64,000 nucleotides of DNA from positions 62,001 through 126,000 of the forward strand of contig JARKIF010000055.1 in NCBI GenBank assembly GCA_029378245.1, read 5' to 3'. The translations under genes and the position numbers were made by a program. This DNA comes from Roridomyces roridus (taxonomy: Eukaryota > Basidiomycota > Agaricomycetes > Agaricales > Mycenaceae). Positions within the stretch are counted from its first letter, which is position 1. Every line of letters begins with the position of its first letter. Positions 45,303 to 55,985 of this stretch are shown here, one piece after another. The notes under the pieces were generated by a model. The model was not told the DNA's origin. It saw only the letters and a program-made list of their open reading frames with translations, and did not search any database.

Positions 45303-46507
45303 ATGAGCCTCGACATCGAGAAAGGTCACGGCGGTGCTGGCAGCGCGCTCACTGCCGCCCCTTTCCCCACTCGCATTGCCGACCCTGCCCCCCTGGGTCT
45401 ATTCTCCTTCGCTGCCACGACTTTCATCCTGAGCTTCTACAACGTTCAAATCCGTGGCATCACTGAGCCCAACGTCGTCGTCGGCATGGCCCTTTTCACT
45501 GGTGGTCTCGCCCAGTTGCTCGCGGGCATGTGGGAGTTCCCTCGGGGAAACGTCTTTGGCGCGACTGGTGCGTCTCTGTCCCTCTTTCATGCATCGATTC
45601 TAACGTAAATACAGCCTTCACATCCTATGGCGCGTTCTGGTTGTCGTATGCGGCGATCCTGATCCCCGGCTCTGGCATCATCAACGCGTATGTTGACCCA
45701 ACGACGGGCAAACTGAACGGTGAAATGCTGGATAACGCGCTGGGCATCTATCTCTTCACCTGGTTCATTTTCACCTTCTTCTTCTTGTGAGTCACCCTCT
45801 CCTTTTTTCTTGTCGCTTCTTGCAAATCGCCCCACATCCCCATCTGTAATTTGCCCGGTCCCCGTCGGACGCGCTGGCTCTTTCTGATGGCGGCTGTCGC
45901 GCGCGTCACTTGCTGTGGATCTGTGTCATTACACCACATGTTTCTTCCACTTTGCGTATATCGCCCACCACGACCCCGTCTGCATCTCCATGGGTGTCCA
46001 CCCCCAAGGCCGATGATGTGGTTGTTCGTGCCCGGGGCGCGCCACCCGCCCAATTCCTCCGTGGGCTTTTTTTCCGGCGAATCGCCGAACCTCCGTGTCC
46101 TTTGTTTAGCTAGGTCGCTGACTATTTTTTTCTTGCAGCCTCACCTCCCTGCGCAAGTCGATCGCCTTCATTTCCCTCTTCGGATGCCTGTCGATCACAT
46201 TTGCTCTCCTCGGCGCGGGTAACTTCACGGGCAAAGAAAAGTGAGTTTATTACTGCCGTTCCTATTCAGTTCGTTCCAATGCCGCTGTCCACGCGGTAAT
46301 ACGGCATTCTGGCGCCCAGCCCCGGCGCAGTATCTCCCCGGTTCAGGAACAGTCACTGACCAACCATCATCTAGCGTTCTCAAGGCCGGCGGCGCATTTG
46401 GCATCGTCACCGCGTTCATCGCATACTACATGGCTTTCTCCGACCTACTCGCTGCCGAGCGTGCGCCGATTATTGGCCTCCCAATGGGCGGGTTCAAGCA
46501 TGATTGA
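45303..46507 (+). CDS. GPR1/FUN34/YaaH (acetate/ammonium transporter) family membrane protein
   Basis: The ATG at 45,303 gives MSLDIEKGHGGAGS, then the family signature ADPAPLGLFSFAATTFILSF (usually NPAPLGL). Six hydrophobic segments follow, among them VVVGMALFTGGLAQLLAGMW, AFTSYGAFWLSYAAILIPG, ALGIYLFTWFIFTFFFLL, SIAFISLFGCLSITFALLG and FGIVTAFIAYYMAFSDLLA. The end is GLPMGGFKHD. The family moves acetate or succinate, and in yeast (Ato proteins) is linked to ammonium export. Three introns: one of normal size, one of 352 nt (45,787-46,138) and one of about 135 nt. All joins keep frame, so the gene looks intact. Confidence 0.88.
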
Positions 46508-47912
46508 TTGACTCGGAGGCGACGGGGATCTCGGTAGAAGTAGTTTACCCTTTCGTGATTCCATCTTCTATTCCTGCCTTCTTTATGTATGATACAACAT
46601 TACCCGGGTCTCTTTTCTTTTCTTGCCAAATTTGCGCAGTGTTACCGCAACACATCACATTCTTTTGATCGATAGCCGTTCTTTAAAAGTTGCCCTCCAT
46701 GCTACTAGTAGCACCACAGAAGTACGAGTACATAGACTTGATTTAATGAAGGAGTTGTTCTTCCTTGCCAGGAAATGCCAATCAGAGCTAGCTCGGGAGA
46801 ATTGTATGGTTCGAATCCATGTCTGAGCAATGTTGAAGGAGTCTTATGACGTTCCAACTCTTTTGCTCGTCGGGTCTGCTTGAAGTCGGAAAACCATTTG
46901 CATTTTTGGATCGCGTCGGTACCAGGTATCAGACATGGTGTAACCCACACGGCTGCTCGCAATCATGCTACATCCAGGTTGTCAAGCGCAGCAATTCGGG
47001 GTTCGAATCCCTGTGTCTGAGTAGTTGGTTGCCTGGGTCAACCCCCTTTTTGTAACTTGTTCTCTTGAGCCTTCAGAGGCTCTGTGGCGCAGAACCGAGC
47101 ACGCAGATTCGAGCACGAGCTCAAGGAATTCGATAATGAGCTCCCAGCGTCAACGTTTCAACTCCTGAGCAACTTGAAGGCCATTTTGGTTGAAATCCAG
47201 CAGGTTTAATGACCAAGTTACAGCACTTGGTTCGAGCTTTCGAATGCATATTTACACTCAGACTCGAGTTAGTTCAACAAAGGCCTGGAGGCAGCAGTGT
47301 GCCCAGACGTCCCAACTTCCTTCCCGATCACACGCTGGGTTCGAGCCCGAGGGTTGGTATAAGATTGCCACGATCAGCGAATTCTTTTCCTTCAATTGAA
47401 CGAGTTTGGACCTGGGTTTGGGGGAAAACTCTGTAGGTACTTATGATCGACCGAATCTCCCTCCAAGAGTCAGCGCTTCAGTACGAGCGGGAAAGAACTC
47501 CGCAAAGACTAGCGCTAAGGTTAATTTTCAGATTTTCCATCCTTTCACCCAAGTGGGCGAAATTTGCTGAGCGTGGGCGTCGGTGGGCCCAAAGAAGATA
47601 CGTGATGGCGCGCTATCTTTCGATCAAATTCAACGCCTCGGCGGCCGCAGTTTCTGGTGTCTTCTTCGAATTCGAATCCTTGTTCTGTTACCATGTTTAG
47701 CGCTCAGCGGCGTCCCGAGAGCTCGAGCTGACAGAAGGCTCGGGCTAGCCTCGGTCATCTTGGCCTCTTGCCAGTTTCCTGTAATTACCGGTACCGTCGG
47801 GCTTCCCAGCCTCCTTTTCCCAGCCTCCTAATCTGAGTCATATGCCCGAGGCTGCCCGAACCAAGTTGACTATAAACCCTCTGCCAGTAATCTCTCAGCA
47901 CGACAAAATCAA
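46508..47912. other. Intergenic with tRNA-like sequences
   Basis: No protein gene is supported. Several B-box-like motifs (GGTTCGAATCC, GGTTCGAGCCC) occur. The two best tRNA-like folds are listed separately. The right end is the promoter of the third tautomerase. Confidence 0.55.
46785..47021 (+). repeat. Two tRNA-like segments, possibly a tRNA-derived SINE or relics
   Basis: At 46,929-47,021 a perfect 7-bp acceptor (TCAGACA with TGTCTGA), a T arm around GGTTCGAATCC and a GCTGC/GCAGC pairing in the anticodon-arm position are visible. The D loop is too short and no normal anticodon loop is clear. Near 46,785-46,825 a shorter copy has TCAGA with TCTGA and the same GGTTCGAATCC. They are not functional tRNAs as far as I can see. 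Confidence 0.35.
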
Positions 47913-48479
47913 ATGCCTCTCCACCGCTTCTTCATCCCCAAAGGGCTCTACACCGCGTCGGACAAGGCCGCCATCGCACGCGCGGTAACGGAAGTCTACA
48001 AAATACTCCCGAAATTCTACGTCGTCGTGCTCTTCATCGAGCTCGACGCCGACCCTGAGAACAGCAATTTTTTCGTTGGCGGCGAGCCGAATGCCCGATT
48101 TGTGCGCATTGCGGTGGAGCATTATGCCCGGAATTTCGGGGAGTGAGTATCTTTGATTCGTGCTTCGGCCGTGTTGACTGAACATACCCAGTGACGATCA
48201 GCGCAAGCGCATGTTCATGGACCGCTACGAGGCGGCGTTGGAGCCGTTCACCAAAGGGCGAGGCATCGACTGGGAAGTGCAGGTTAGCGACGCGGACGTG
48301 AGTTCTTTCGTTCGTGCCACTATTAGCTGCTAATCTGTCATCCGAAGCGCGTGTTGTGGAACGAAAATGGTGTTGCGCCGCCGGTGCCCGGGAGTGAGGG
48401 GGAAAAGATTTGGAAGCAGGAGAATCGGGCCGTTTCGGCGGAGGAGATGGAAGCGTTGAAGGCGCAAGGGCGGCTTTAG
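47913..48479 (+). CDS. Tautomerase_3 (cis-CaaD-like) protein, copy C
   Basis: The ATG at 47,913 starts MPLHRFFIPKGLYTASDKAA, then YKILPKFYVVVLFIELDADP and RFVRIAVEHYARNFGD. Exon 2 encodes DDQRKRMFMDRYEAALEPF and GRGIDWEVQVSDAD. Exon 3 encodes VLWNENGVAPPVPGSEGEKI and RAVSAEEMEALKAQGRL, ending at TAG 48,477-48,479. It is the most diverged of the three intact copies and lacks the PVSLPA insertion of copies A and B. Pro2 is present as the likely catalytic N-terminus. It is not part of the inverted duplication and has no WRAP53 partner, so it may be the older locus. Intact, about 155 residues. Confidence 0.85.
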
Positions 48480-49259
48480 TGTGGTTGGAAAATTCAACCA
48501 ACTACACAATAGCTACACGTGACGGAATGTCATCACGTGCAGTGTTCAACTTTTGGTTCAAATTGGATTTGCGTGATCTGTTCGGTGTTCCGTAGTTCCC
48601 TCACTTCGCTCGCGTCACCAAACCTCGGGTGACCTGACTGGTGACTCTCGATCCAGGCAATCGCCTCAAAGTCGTAGTAAATGGACAGACGGCTCTTCGC
48701 CTGAGATTCTCTTTCGCATAAAAAAGGATTTCACTAATTTCTGGACAACAGGTCCAGGAATCGAACCTGGCTCTCGTGCGGACACGGTTGTTACTTGGAA
48801 GCTTAGCGGTTTTCGATAAACTTCATCTCCTCTGTGACAAAATGTTATCGAGTTGTAGCAACACCCGGGAAGAATACGGGCTGTCCGAAGTTCCCAGCGT
48901 GGAGTGTCAGCCTGAGTGAGTACTAGCAGCCGAATGCGACTGTTGAGTAACTGTGCATGTATGTCGAGGTCTAAGAAGAAGAGTCAGGCATGCTGCTGGC
49001 TCCGACTACCGCATGGAGCGTAAACAATCCTCAGGAAATGCCTGAGGACTGAGTAATCAGAAGAAAAAATGAAGCTAGTTACCCCTCAAGATATATCACA
49101 CCCAGGAATCGAACCTCGTTCGATTGGAGATGAAAGTTGAACAGTGTCATTCATGGTCTCTTCATTGAAGCACATCTTGAGTGTAGCACGAGGACTTGTA
49201 TGCATTCGTCCGCCAGTACAAATCGTTTAGTCATTGCCTTCTCCCTTCCACGGCGCCAC
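48480..49259. other. Intergenic with tRNA T-arm-like motifs
   Basis: On the minus strand, CCAGGTTCGATTCCTGG (about 48,751-48,768) and GAGGTTCGATTCCTGGG (about 49,090-49,108) look like tRNA T arms, but no matching acceptor and D arms were found. No protein gene is seen. Confidence 0.5.
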
Positions 49260-51057
49260 TCAACTCAACCCCGAAACCCCCGAGCGCTTCAAATCTACAC
49301 GCACGTGTCAATTCGACTCCGGCTCCAGAGCAAAGTTGAATACTCACCACCTGTAGGTATATTCGGCCTCACTGCACTCGCCCAAACAGTCGTAAATGCA
49401 TCCGGTTGCCCCAAATCATTGATCTGTCCAGGCTCCAAACTCCCCGTATCAGGCCCGCAGCACGGCGAGGCGGTTCCCCAGATGGGGCCCGCGGCCCAGA
49501 TGGACCAACCGATCCATTCCGGGTTCGCGGACAGGTAAGCTAGGAGGTCGTCGATGAACTGTATACGGGAGTCAAGATAAGGGCAAGGTGAGGAGGGGAT
49601 GATAGGAGAGGAGACGAACCTGGAAACAATTTTGGTTGTTTCCACCGCCGAATTCGCTGAGTACGGCTCTACACCAAGATGAGATGAGAGTCACAATGGG
49701 AGTGGCTGAGCGTACTTGAGATTATTTTGCTGTAACCAGGCTGTTATGGCCGCGAGGTTTGACGGGCCTGTATCCCTTGATTAGTTAGATGTTCGGGTCG
49801 AAAGCGGGAGCATATACCAGGTTGCGTGCACTCTGCATGACTCCCTGAGAAGTCCACATCTGCCGCACGTCGTCAGCTTGCGAAAGATCACGCCCAACAA
49901 GACGCACCCAGATACTACCGAACGCTCCGTCAATACTCCTTCCCGCGTCCAAATATCAGAGCCACGCACCTCATGCACATCGATAGCTGTATTCCTAGCG
50001 GGATCAACCAGCTGATTCAGAAAATCGCTCGAAGGCGCATCCCCACTCCCAGTGACCTGCGTCCACGAATGCCCGCCTGTGAATCCGTTGCCTGGAGCAA
50101 GAATGAGTTGTTTTGCGCCCGAGGCCCGGATACCGTTGATCGCAGCTTGGTTGTTTGCGAGGAGTAGGTCAGCTGCCTGGGGTCGCAATCTCAACCCAAA
50201 ACAGCGAATGGAGAGCAAGGGAAGGGTTTACCAGATCATGCGGCTCGTTGTTGATACCAAAGATAACATTCGGGTTCGAGACGAACCGCGAGGCGAGTTG
50301 GTTCCAGAATGCTTGGAACTGTGCCGTCGTCGCGGCTTTGGGGTCGGTTGTGTCGCCGATAATCTGTGTACATTAAGCCGCGGGGATGTCAAGGGGTTTC
50401 CCCACGCACGCTGCCGCTGAATGGTTGCGAGGATGGATCGCTGCACGGGTTTAGGGTTGAACGGATAATTGGATCAACGAACGTACTTGTCTGTTCTCGA
50501 ATAAGTAGGGAATTGTTAAATAAGAGAGTCGCACGCACAGCGCATATAATTATGAGGGTCAATGAGCGCGTACGCCCCCTTGGTCAGAGTAATATGGTTG
50601 ATCGCGTCTGCGAATTCCGAGAAATACTGGATTGTCGATGCTCAGCGGGTCACACAAAGAGCAAGGGAACAACAGCCACCGTTTCGTTAAACTTACTCCC
50701 CAGCCCGAAGGAGAGCGGGCACATTCGCTCCATGAGGAAGGTTACACGGAAAAAATTGATCTTTTCCTGGTCGACGAAGATGTCGACGGTGCTCTTCAAC
50801 TGAATCAACAAACAGCATGGTCCCAGAAGAAAGTGGGAAACCTTGTTGATGAAAGCATAATCGACACCGAACCTCCCCGGGAGGCCTTGACCAGGGGTAC
50901 CAAACACGCCGAACTCGCCGCCAGACTAAATACAACATACTTTAGCTCCACATCCCACGAAAGTTGCAGTACCACTCACCTCATTGACTCCAGCGTAGAG
51001 GATTTTCGCGAGCCCTACAGCGAGGAAAATGTACGGAATGAAGAGGGAAATGAGCAT
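49260..51057 (-). CDS. GH5 subfamily 5 endo-beta-1,4-glucanase, secreted
   Basis: ATG 51,055-51,057 starts a short hydrophobic leader (MLISLFIPYIFLAVGLAK), then YAGVNESGGEFG, the conserved start of GH5_5 cellulases. In order follow YFSEFADAINHITLTKGAYA, LIDPHNYMRYNDPSSQPFSG, IIGDTTDPKAATTAQFQAFW, VIFGINNEPHDL (acid/base Glu), GNGFTGGHSWTQVTGSGDAP, AIDVHEYLDVDFSGSHAEC, AVLSEFGGGNNQNCFQ (nucleophile Glu) and WSIWAAGPIWG. The end LKRSGVSGLS stops at 49,260-49,262. It cuts internal bonds in cellulose outside the cell (EC 3.2.1.4). No cellulose-binding module is seen. There are about 14 exons, including micro-exons of 4 nt (50,487-50,490) and 7 nt (49,908-49,914). A TATA-like AATATAAGAA lies at 51,092-51,101. 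Confidence 0.88.
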
Positions 51058-51683
51058 TGTTGTTGAGGAGGCCTAGTCGCGAGGCGCACCTTCTTATATT
51101 TTTTCGCCAGGGTATAAAATCCCAAAAACATACCGTCTCCACTGCGGTGGATTATCGGCGCAACCCATCTCTGGAGCAAGTGACTGCTGGCAGGGCCGGA
51201 GCGCACACGGGACCCGCGGAAGCAATGGAAATTGTTGATGCATTCGTCGGGCAACGAATAGGCTTGAAGAAAAAAAAGATACCGGTGGGAAACCAGTTGT
51301 GAATTCGGGTATTTTCAGGTTGGGAGGGAGCGCACAATAAATTTAAGCGGCATCGGAGCACCTTTTGGAGCGTCAGCAGACGCGAGATAATGGTGCCGTT
51401 GAGTACCGTTGCAACGGTAGACGCTCACGGTGACGATGAGCCACAAGGTCCTGTGAAGTGAAAAACCGACAATGGTGGTCAAGTGCAAGCCGCATTGATG
51501 TGGTTGATGCAAGTCCGAGTCTGATGTCACTTGCCATGCTGCAGCCTTCTCCTCCCACCAAGATGCAGTAATGCGGCGACAATGGAGGACCGGGAATATC
51601 TCCTAGGTCATTTTCGATGTCTTGGAATGCTTCAGATTTGTTTACGGCTCTGCAGGAGGAAAACCCGCTCGGCCGCCGTTGAA
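51058..51683. other. Divergent intergenic region between GH5 and GNAT genes
   Basis: Promoters for the minus-strand endoglucanase and plus-strand acetyltransferase. No frame with a motif is present. Confidence 0.55.
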
Positions 51684-52369
51684 ATGACTCACTCCTCTCA
51701 ACGAACAACCATGACTGGAATCAAGCTTGTCCATGCCACATCCGACGAGCTCAAGGGACAGTGCATCGCGATTCGAAAAGCTGTGAGTCGCCAGCACTTA
51801 TGCAGCCTTGGATTCACACGGCAATGGGTCAGGTCTTCGTTCAGGAACAAGGGTACATCCATCTCGACGAAGATAACCAACCGTGAGTCATATTTAGCAT
51901 CTGCATTCGTAAAAATACACATTCTCTACTATTCAGGGAAGATGCTGTTGCCCTGCACTTTCTCGCCATCCAAGACGACACGTTTATAGGCACTGCACGC
52001 CTGGCTGCACGGCCAAACCACGTCTACATCCTCTCCCGCTTTGCTCTTCTCCCGTCTTTCCGGGGGAACGGGAACGGCGGTAAGTTTATCGCCGCGCTGG
52101 AACAATGGGTTCTTCAGCAGGGCGGGTTCCATATCGTTGAGCTGGAAGCTCAGGATGGGTCGTACGGATTCTACGAGAGGTGGGTACTATAACCTCCCGC
52201 TGCTTTTAGCTGACGTTCGAATACAGGTTGGGATATACGAGACAGAGCAGCGAGCCCTATATCAAGGCGAGTCTACGCAAGTTGCTGCTTCTGGAGTCGG
52301 ACTGACAGGTTACTCAAGGATGGGAAACCGCATCTTCGCATGAGGAAGGATTTGGCCATAGACGAGTAG
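51684..52369 (+). CDS. GNAT-family N-acetyltransferase
   Basis: ATG 51,684 (or 51,711) leads to IKLVHATSDELKGQCIAIRK, then after an intron VFVQEQGYIHLDEDNQP, DAVALHFLAIQDDTFIGTAR, LLPSFRGNGNGGKFIAALEQ (acetyl-CoA loop of the RxxGxG/A type) and VELEAQDGSYGFYERLGY. The protein is about 160 residues, normal for the family, which transfers acetyl from acetyl-CoA to an amine. The acceptor is unknown. The C-terminus DGKPHLRMRKDLAIDE is only reached if the intron at 52,267-52,318 is GC-AG (donor gcgagt). The unspliced alternative gives an unrelated short end. The stop is TAG 52,367-52,369. Confidence 0.82.
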
Positions 52370-52518
52370 AAGAATAATGAAGTTCGGTTACTCTACAATG
52401 TACTAACGGCCAGCCACGCGTCTTCTCCCGAGCCGCGGCGGAACATTGTCCTTTCGGAGCAACGCCATCGAACTTGGTATAAAACCATCCCCTATGGCCT
52501 GCGGTGCGCCCAAACTCC

Positions 52519-54869
52519 ATGCTTCCCCACTCCATCCAACCTGAATACGATATCATCTTCGCCGGGGGCGGTACAGCCGCCTGCGTCACTGCCAGCCGCC
52601 TCGCCTCAGCCTTCCCCCACCTCACCATTCTAGTATTGGAGACAGGCCCGGGAACGAAGGACAAGGAGGAGCACATCCAACCTGGGCTATATCCGTCTCA
52701 CCTCGCATCGGATACGAAGACCATGGGCGTTCATGTGTCCGCGCCGTCGGACAACGTGGCGGGCCGCGCTATCTCTGTGTTCTTTGGCCAGTGCGTCGGA
52801 TGCGGGTCGTCCATTAACTGGATGGCGTATAACAGGCCTGCTGCATCCGATCTTGATGAGTGGGAGACGGTATTCGGGAACGAGGGATGGGGCGCGGAGG
52901 CTATGATCCCGATGTTTCAAAAGGTATGGCATTCGTTGTCGAATTAATCTGACCGAACGACAGGCCGAAACGTACGAGATCGACCCGAAGAAACCGACCC
53001 ATGGGTCCGACGGTCCGCTCAAAGTCTCTTACGGCGCTGCGAGCGGATTGGATGGCTGGAAGGAATTCGGGAACGTCGGCTCGGCGATCGAGAAGGGTCG
53101 CCCTCAAGGAGTTGAAGCCAACAGTTTTGGCACTGAAAGCATCAACATATTCTACGTGAGTTTCAACGTCCCGAATGGTTGCAGCTAACGTCGAATAGAG
53201 AATGCCGAAATGGGCCTCGACGGCTGGTCGCCGCTCAGATGTTGCTGCAAGTTGCTCTATCTATATCTTCGCAACGTTAGTAAACTGTTCTGAAGCATTA
53301 CTACGTCTACAACAATGAACCTGCAAACTTGGCCGTGTTCGATGGATGCCTCGTCAATCGTGTCCTGATCGAGTCAGTGGCCATTCCATATCTCATTCAT
53401 AAACTCACTTCACCAAGGAACGGCATCGCTATGGGTGTCGAATATTTCTTCAACCGACGCGTTCACCCATCGGCTCCTCCTCAAGACATTCACTTCACAG
53501 TAAAGGCCCGCCAACTCGTCATTGTATCCGCCGGCGCCATGGGTTAGCCTCTCATTCTCCAGCGTTCTGGGATCGGACGCAAAGACTTGCTCGAGCGGGC
53601 GGGTATTGCCGTCGTTGCTGATATTCCAGGTGTCGGAGAGAATTATCAAGGTCTGCGATTTCTTGAACAATCAATCGGTGGTTGAAACCAAACCAGATCA
53701 CATACTTTGCACTCCGTTGTATATCGTGGATTCTGACGTCAAGACCATGGACAACATCTTCCGTGGTGAACCCGGGACGCTCAAGACCGCGCAACAGCAG
53801 TGGAACGCTGATGGATCTGGATTGTTAAGCTCCAAGTAAGCTTGATCTCCTCTGACCAGAGTACTTCTCATTCTGTTAGTGCTATAGATGCCGCGATAAA
53901 GCTCCGTCCTCACCCAGATGAGCTGGGCGAACTGGGGCCCGATTTCATGGAGTACTGGAACGAAAAGTTTGCTGACAAGCCGGATAGACCGTTGCTCGTG
54001 TCTGGGCAAGTAATGGGCTTGCCTAAAAGGTTCGTTGAATTTTTCTGGTTGGACTGGCCTCTCATACATCTCAGCGACGAATTGCTTTCATCTCCCAAAT
54101 TGATGGTTATTCTATTTTACTTGGTATCTATCCTGTTTGACGGTCTTCTCTCGCCTTCTAATGTCGTTTGCGATCAAGTGCTATCCGAAATCGCGTGGAT
54201 ATCTCCACATTTCGTCCTCAGACCCTCTCGAAGCACCCGATTTTCAAGCGGGTTATCTCTCCAGGTGCGACCGCCATGCACTATTCAACTCTGACCCTGA
54301 TTCATTTCCCATATCAGCCCCGCGGAACTTGCAGCCCTGCGCTGGGCCTACAAAAAGAGCCGTGAAATCGCTCGCAGGCTTAGCTTTTTCCGCGGCGCGC
54401 TGCCTCCCACGCATCCGAATTTCAACCCGGAATCATCTGCCGCGGCAGCAATCCTGGAAACGTCGCCCGTTTCGCTGGAAGCTCCCAAAATCGTCTACTC
54501 GAAGGACGATGACGAAGCCATCGATACTTACCTCCGTCAGTCCGTGCAGACTACTTGGCACGCGGTAAGGTGGCTGATTTCAATTCTGCTGGTGCTCATG
54601 GAATGATTTTAGCTCGGAACGTGTGCTATGAAGCCGCTTGAACAGGGCGGGGTCGTTGATAGCAAGTTGAATGTTTACATGGTCAAGAAGCTCAAGGTCG
54701 TGGATTTATCTATCGCGCCGTCCAATGTACATTCGGTAAGTGCGGATATCGTTTTGCGGATGATTTGTATGAATCTAGCTGGCAGAACACCTACTCGATG
54801 GCGATGGCCATTGGCGAGAAGGCAGCGGTTATTATAGCAGAGGAATTGAACCGTACAAGGCTTCGATGA
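52519..54869 (+). pseudogene. GMC oxidoreductase, alcohol (methanol) oxidase type, with an in-frame stop
   Basis: ATG 52,519 follows a TATAAAA at 52,478. The protein starts YDIIFAGGGTAACVTASRLA (FAD-binding), then VLETGPG, CVGCGSSINWMAYNRPAASD, KKPTHGSDGPLKVSYG, NGIAMGVEYFFNRRVH, SGIGRKDLLERAGIAVVADI, YIVDSDVKTMDNIFRGEPG and GYLHISSSDPLEAPDFQAGY. The C-terminal catalytic region has TTWHALGTCAMKPLEQGGVV and SNVHSNTYSMAMAIGEKAA. This matches fungal alcohol oxidases (EC 1.1.3.13), which oxidise methanol or short alcohols and make H2O2, for example during lignin demethylation. An in-frame TAG (53,545-53,547) sits where the family has GSPLI, and the donor near 53,250 is weak. Everything else joins in frame, so decay is recent or the stop is an error. 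Confidence 0.75.
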
Positions 54870-55663
54870 ACTGCCGTGTATTTTTACGAATACGAATCAG
54901 AATTTTTGGCTGGGCTTCCACGAGCACTTCTCTCATTGTCAAGTATCCATCTGTCTATCAACACTCTTCGTGGTCAGACTGGCTCCGATCCCATTCACTC
55001 TGCGATTTATGTGATTAAGGAGCCCAAATTCACTTCACGATGAATCAACAGTCGTGTTGCGAACCCAGGAAGGAGCTGGAGGATGCAAGTGAGTTGCTCC
55101 GTTGGGGAGCGAGATATGAGCGCCCGGCTATTTTTGCAGCTTCGACGGCCCCGTGTCGATGTCTCTCACCACGACGCCAGCTGGAGAATAACGGAACTTG
55201 GAGGACTTGCGTCTCGAATGCGGCTTCCGTGGCAGGGTCCTGTCGACCTCGGAAGATCTTGGGTTCGCTGAACATCTTCCAGAGCAAGGTCGAGGTCTCG
55301 TGCAGCCACCGATCTCTTCTCCTCCAGAGAGCTGAATGCAGAGACGAGCGAGTCATCAAACAAGGCATCCTGATGATCGAGCTGAAGAGATATTTTGGCT
55401 TGAGAAATCCAGTACGTACCATGAGAATCGAGTCAGAGAAGCCCGTGTTGAAGATTGATTATCCGGCCTCGACTCTGGTGACTAGGTTTGGTCTAGGTGG
55501 TCTTCAAAGTCGCCGAGGTAAGTATTAGGGCAGTCGGGCTTTTGCCCAGAATTAATCTTGGAAAGAGCCTTGGAGTCGCCGCCGTAGGAGATACGGCAGC
55601 GCCCCAAATTACATCCTCAGTTATAAGCCCGAGCAGCACGTTCGTTGCGAGGTATACAAACTC
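54870..55663. other. Intergenic, no supported gene
   Basis: A frame at 55,040-55,528 is open for 162 codons but has no family motif, and equally long frames overlap it on the other strand, so it is not called. TTATAAG near 55,620 is a probable TATA element for the next gene. Confidence 0.5.
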
Positions 55664-55985
55664 ATGTCTACTCCACAATCCCCAAGCTCACTAAAGGGAG
55701 TCAAGTTCAAACAGTGGGTGCCGCCCGACGAGAGGGCACCCCGTGCTGGGTTCTTCACGAAGATGGTAGAGAGGGTGTTTGGGACGAGCGAGGAGCGGGA
55801 CAGGAAGAAGCGTTTTTCGAAGCAGGTGGGTTTCGATAATATTCGGTCCAGCTTGGATTAATTTCGAGTAGACGGACGAGTACTACGCGGTTGTCGAGCC
55901 TCGGCGCGAGACCAGCAGGGATGGCGAAGGAACAGCGAATATCTTGCAGCAAGGACTCGCTTTGATTTCGAGTCGCCGTTCTTAA
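55664..55985 (+). CDS. Small hypothetical protein, about 90 residues
   Basis: ATG 55,664 starts MSTPQSPSSLKGVKFKQWVP, then APRAGFFTKMVERVFGTSEE and RDRKKRFSKQ. A short intron is followed by TDEYYAVVEPRRETSRDGEG and NILQQGLALISSRRS, ending at TAA 55,983-55,985. A TATA-like TTATAAG lies about 44 nt upstream. The protein is charged, with no signal peptide or membrane helix. I do not recognise the family. Support is the promoter position and the in-frame intron. Confidence 0.45.

Noticed and set aside
48740..48850. Possible minus-strand tRNA (GCCAGGTTCGATTCCTGG)
   Set aside because: The 3' acceptor has no pairing 5' partner at the right spacing, so only a T-arm-like hairpin remains.
52519..54869. 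Aryl-alcohol oxidase as identity of the GMC gene
   Set aside because: Blocks such as YNRPAASD, KPTHGSDGPLKVSYG and TTWHALGTCAMKP fit the alcohol/methanol oxidase group better.
55040..55528. 162-codon plus-strand frame after the GMC gene
   Set aside because: No motif, and a 125-codon minus-strand frame overlaps it.
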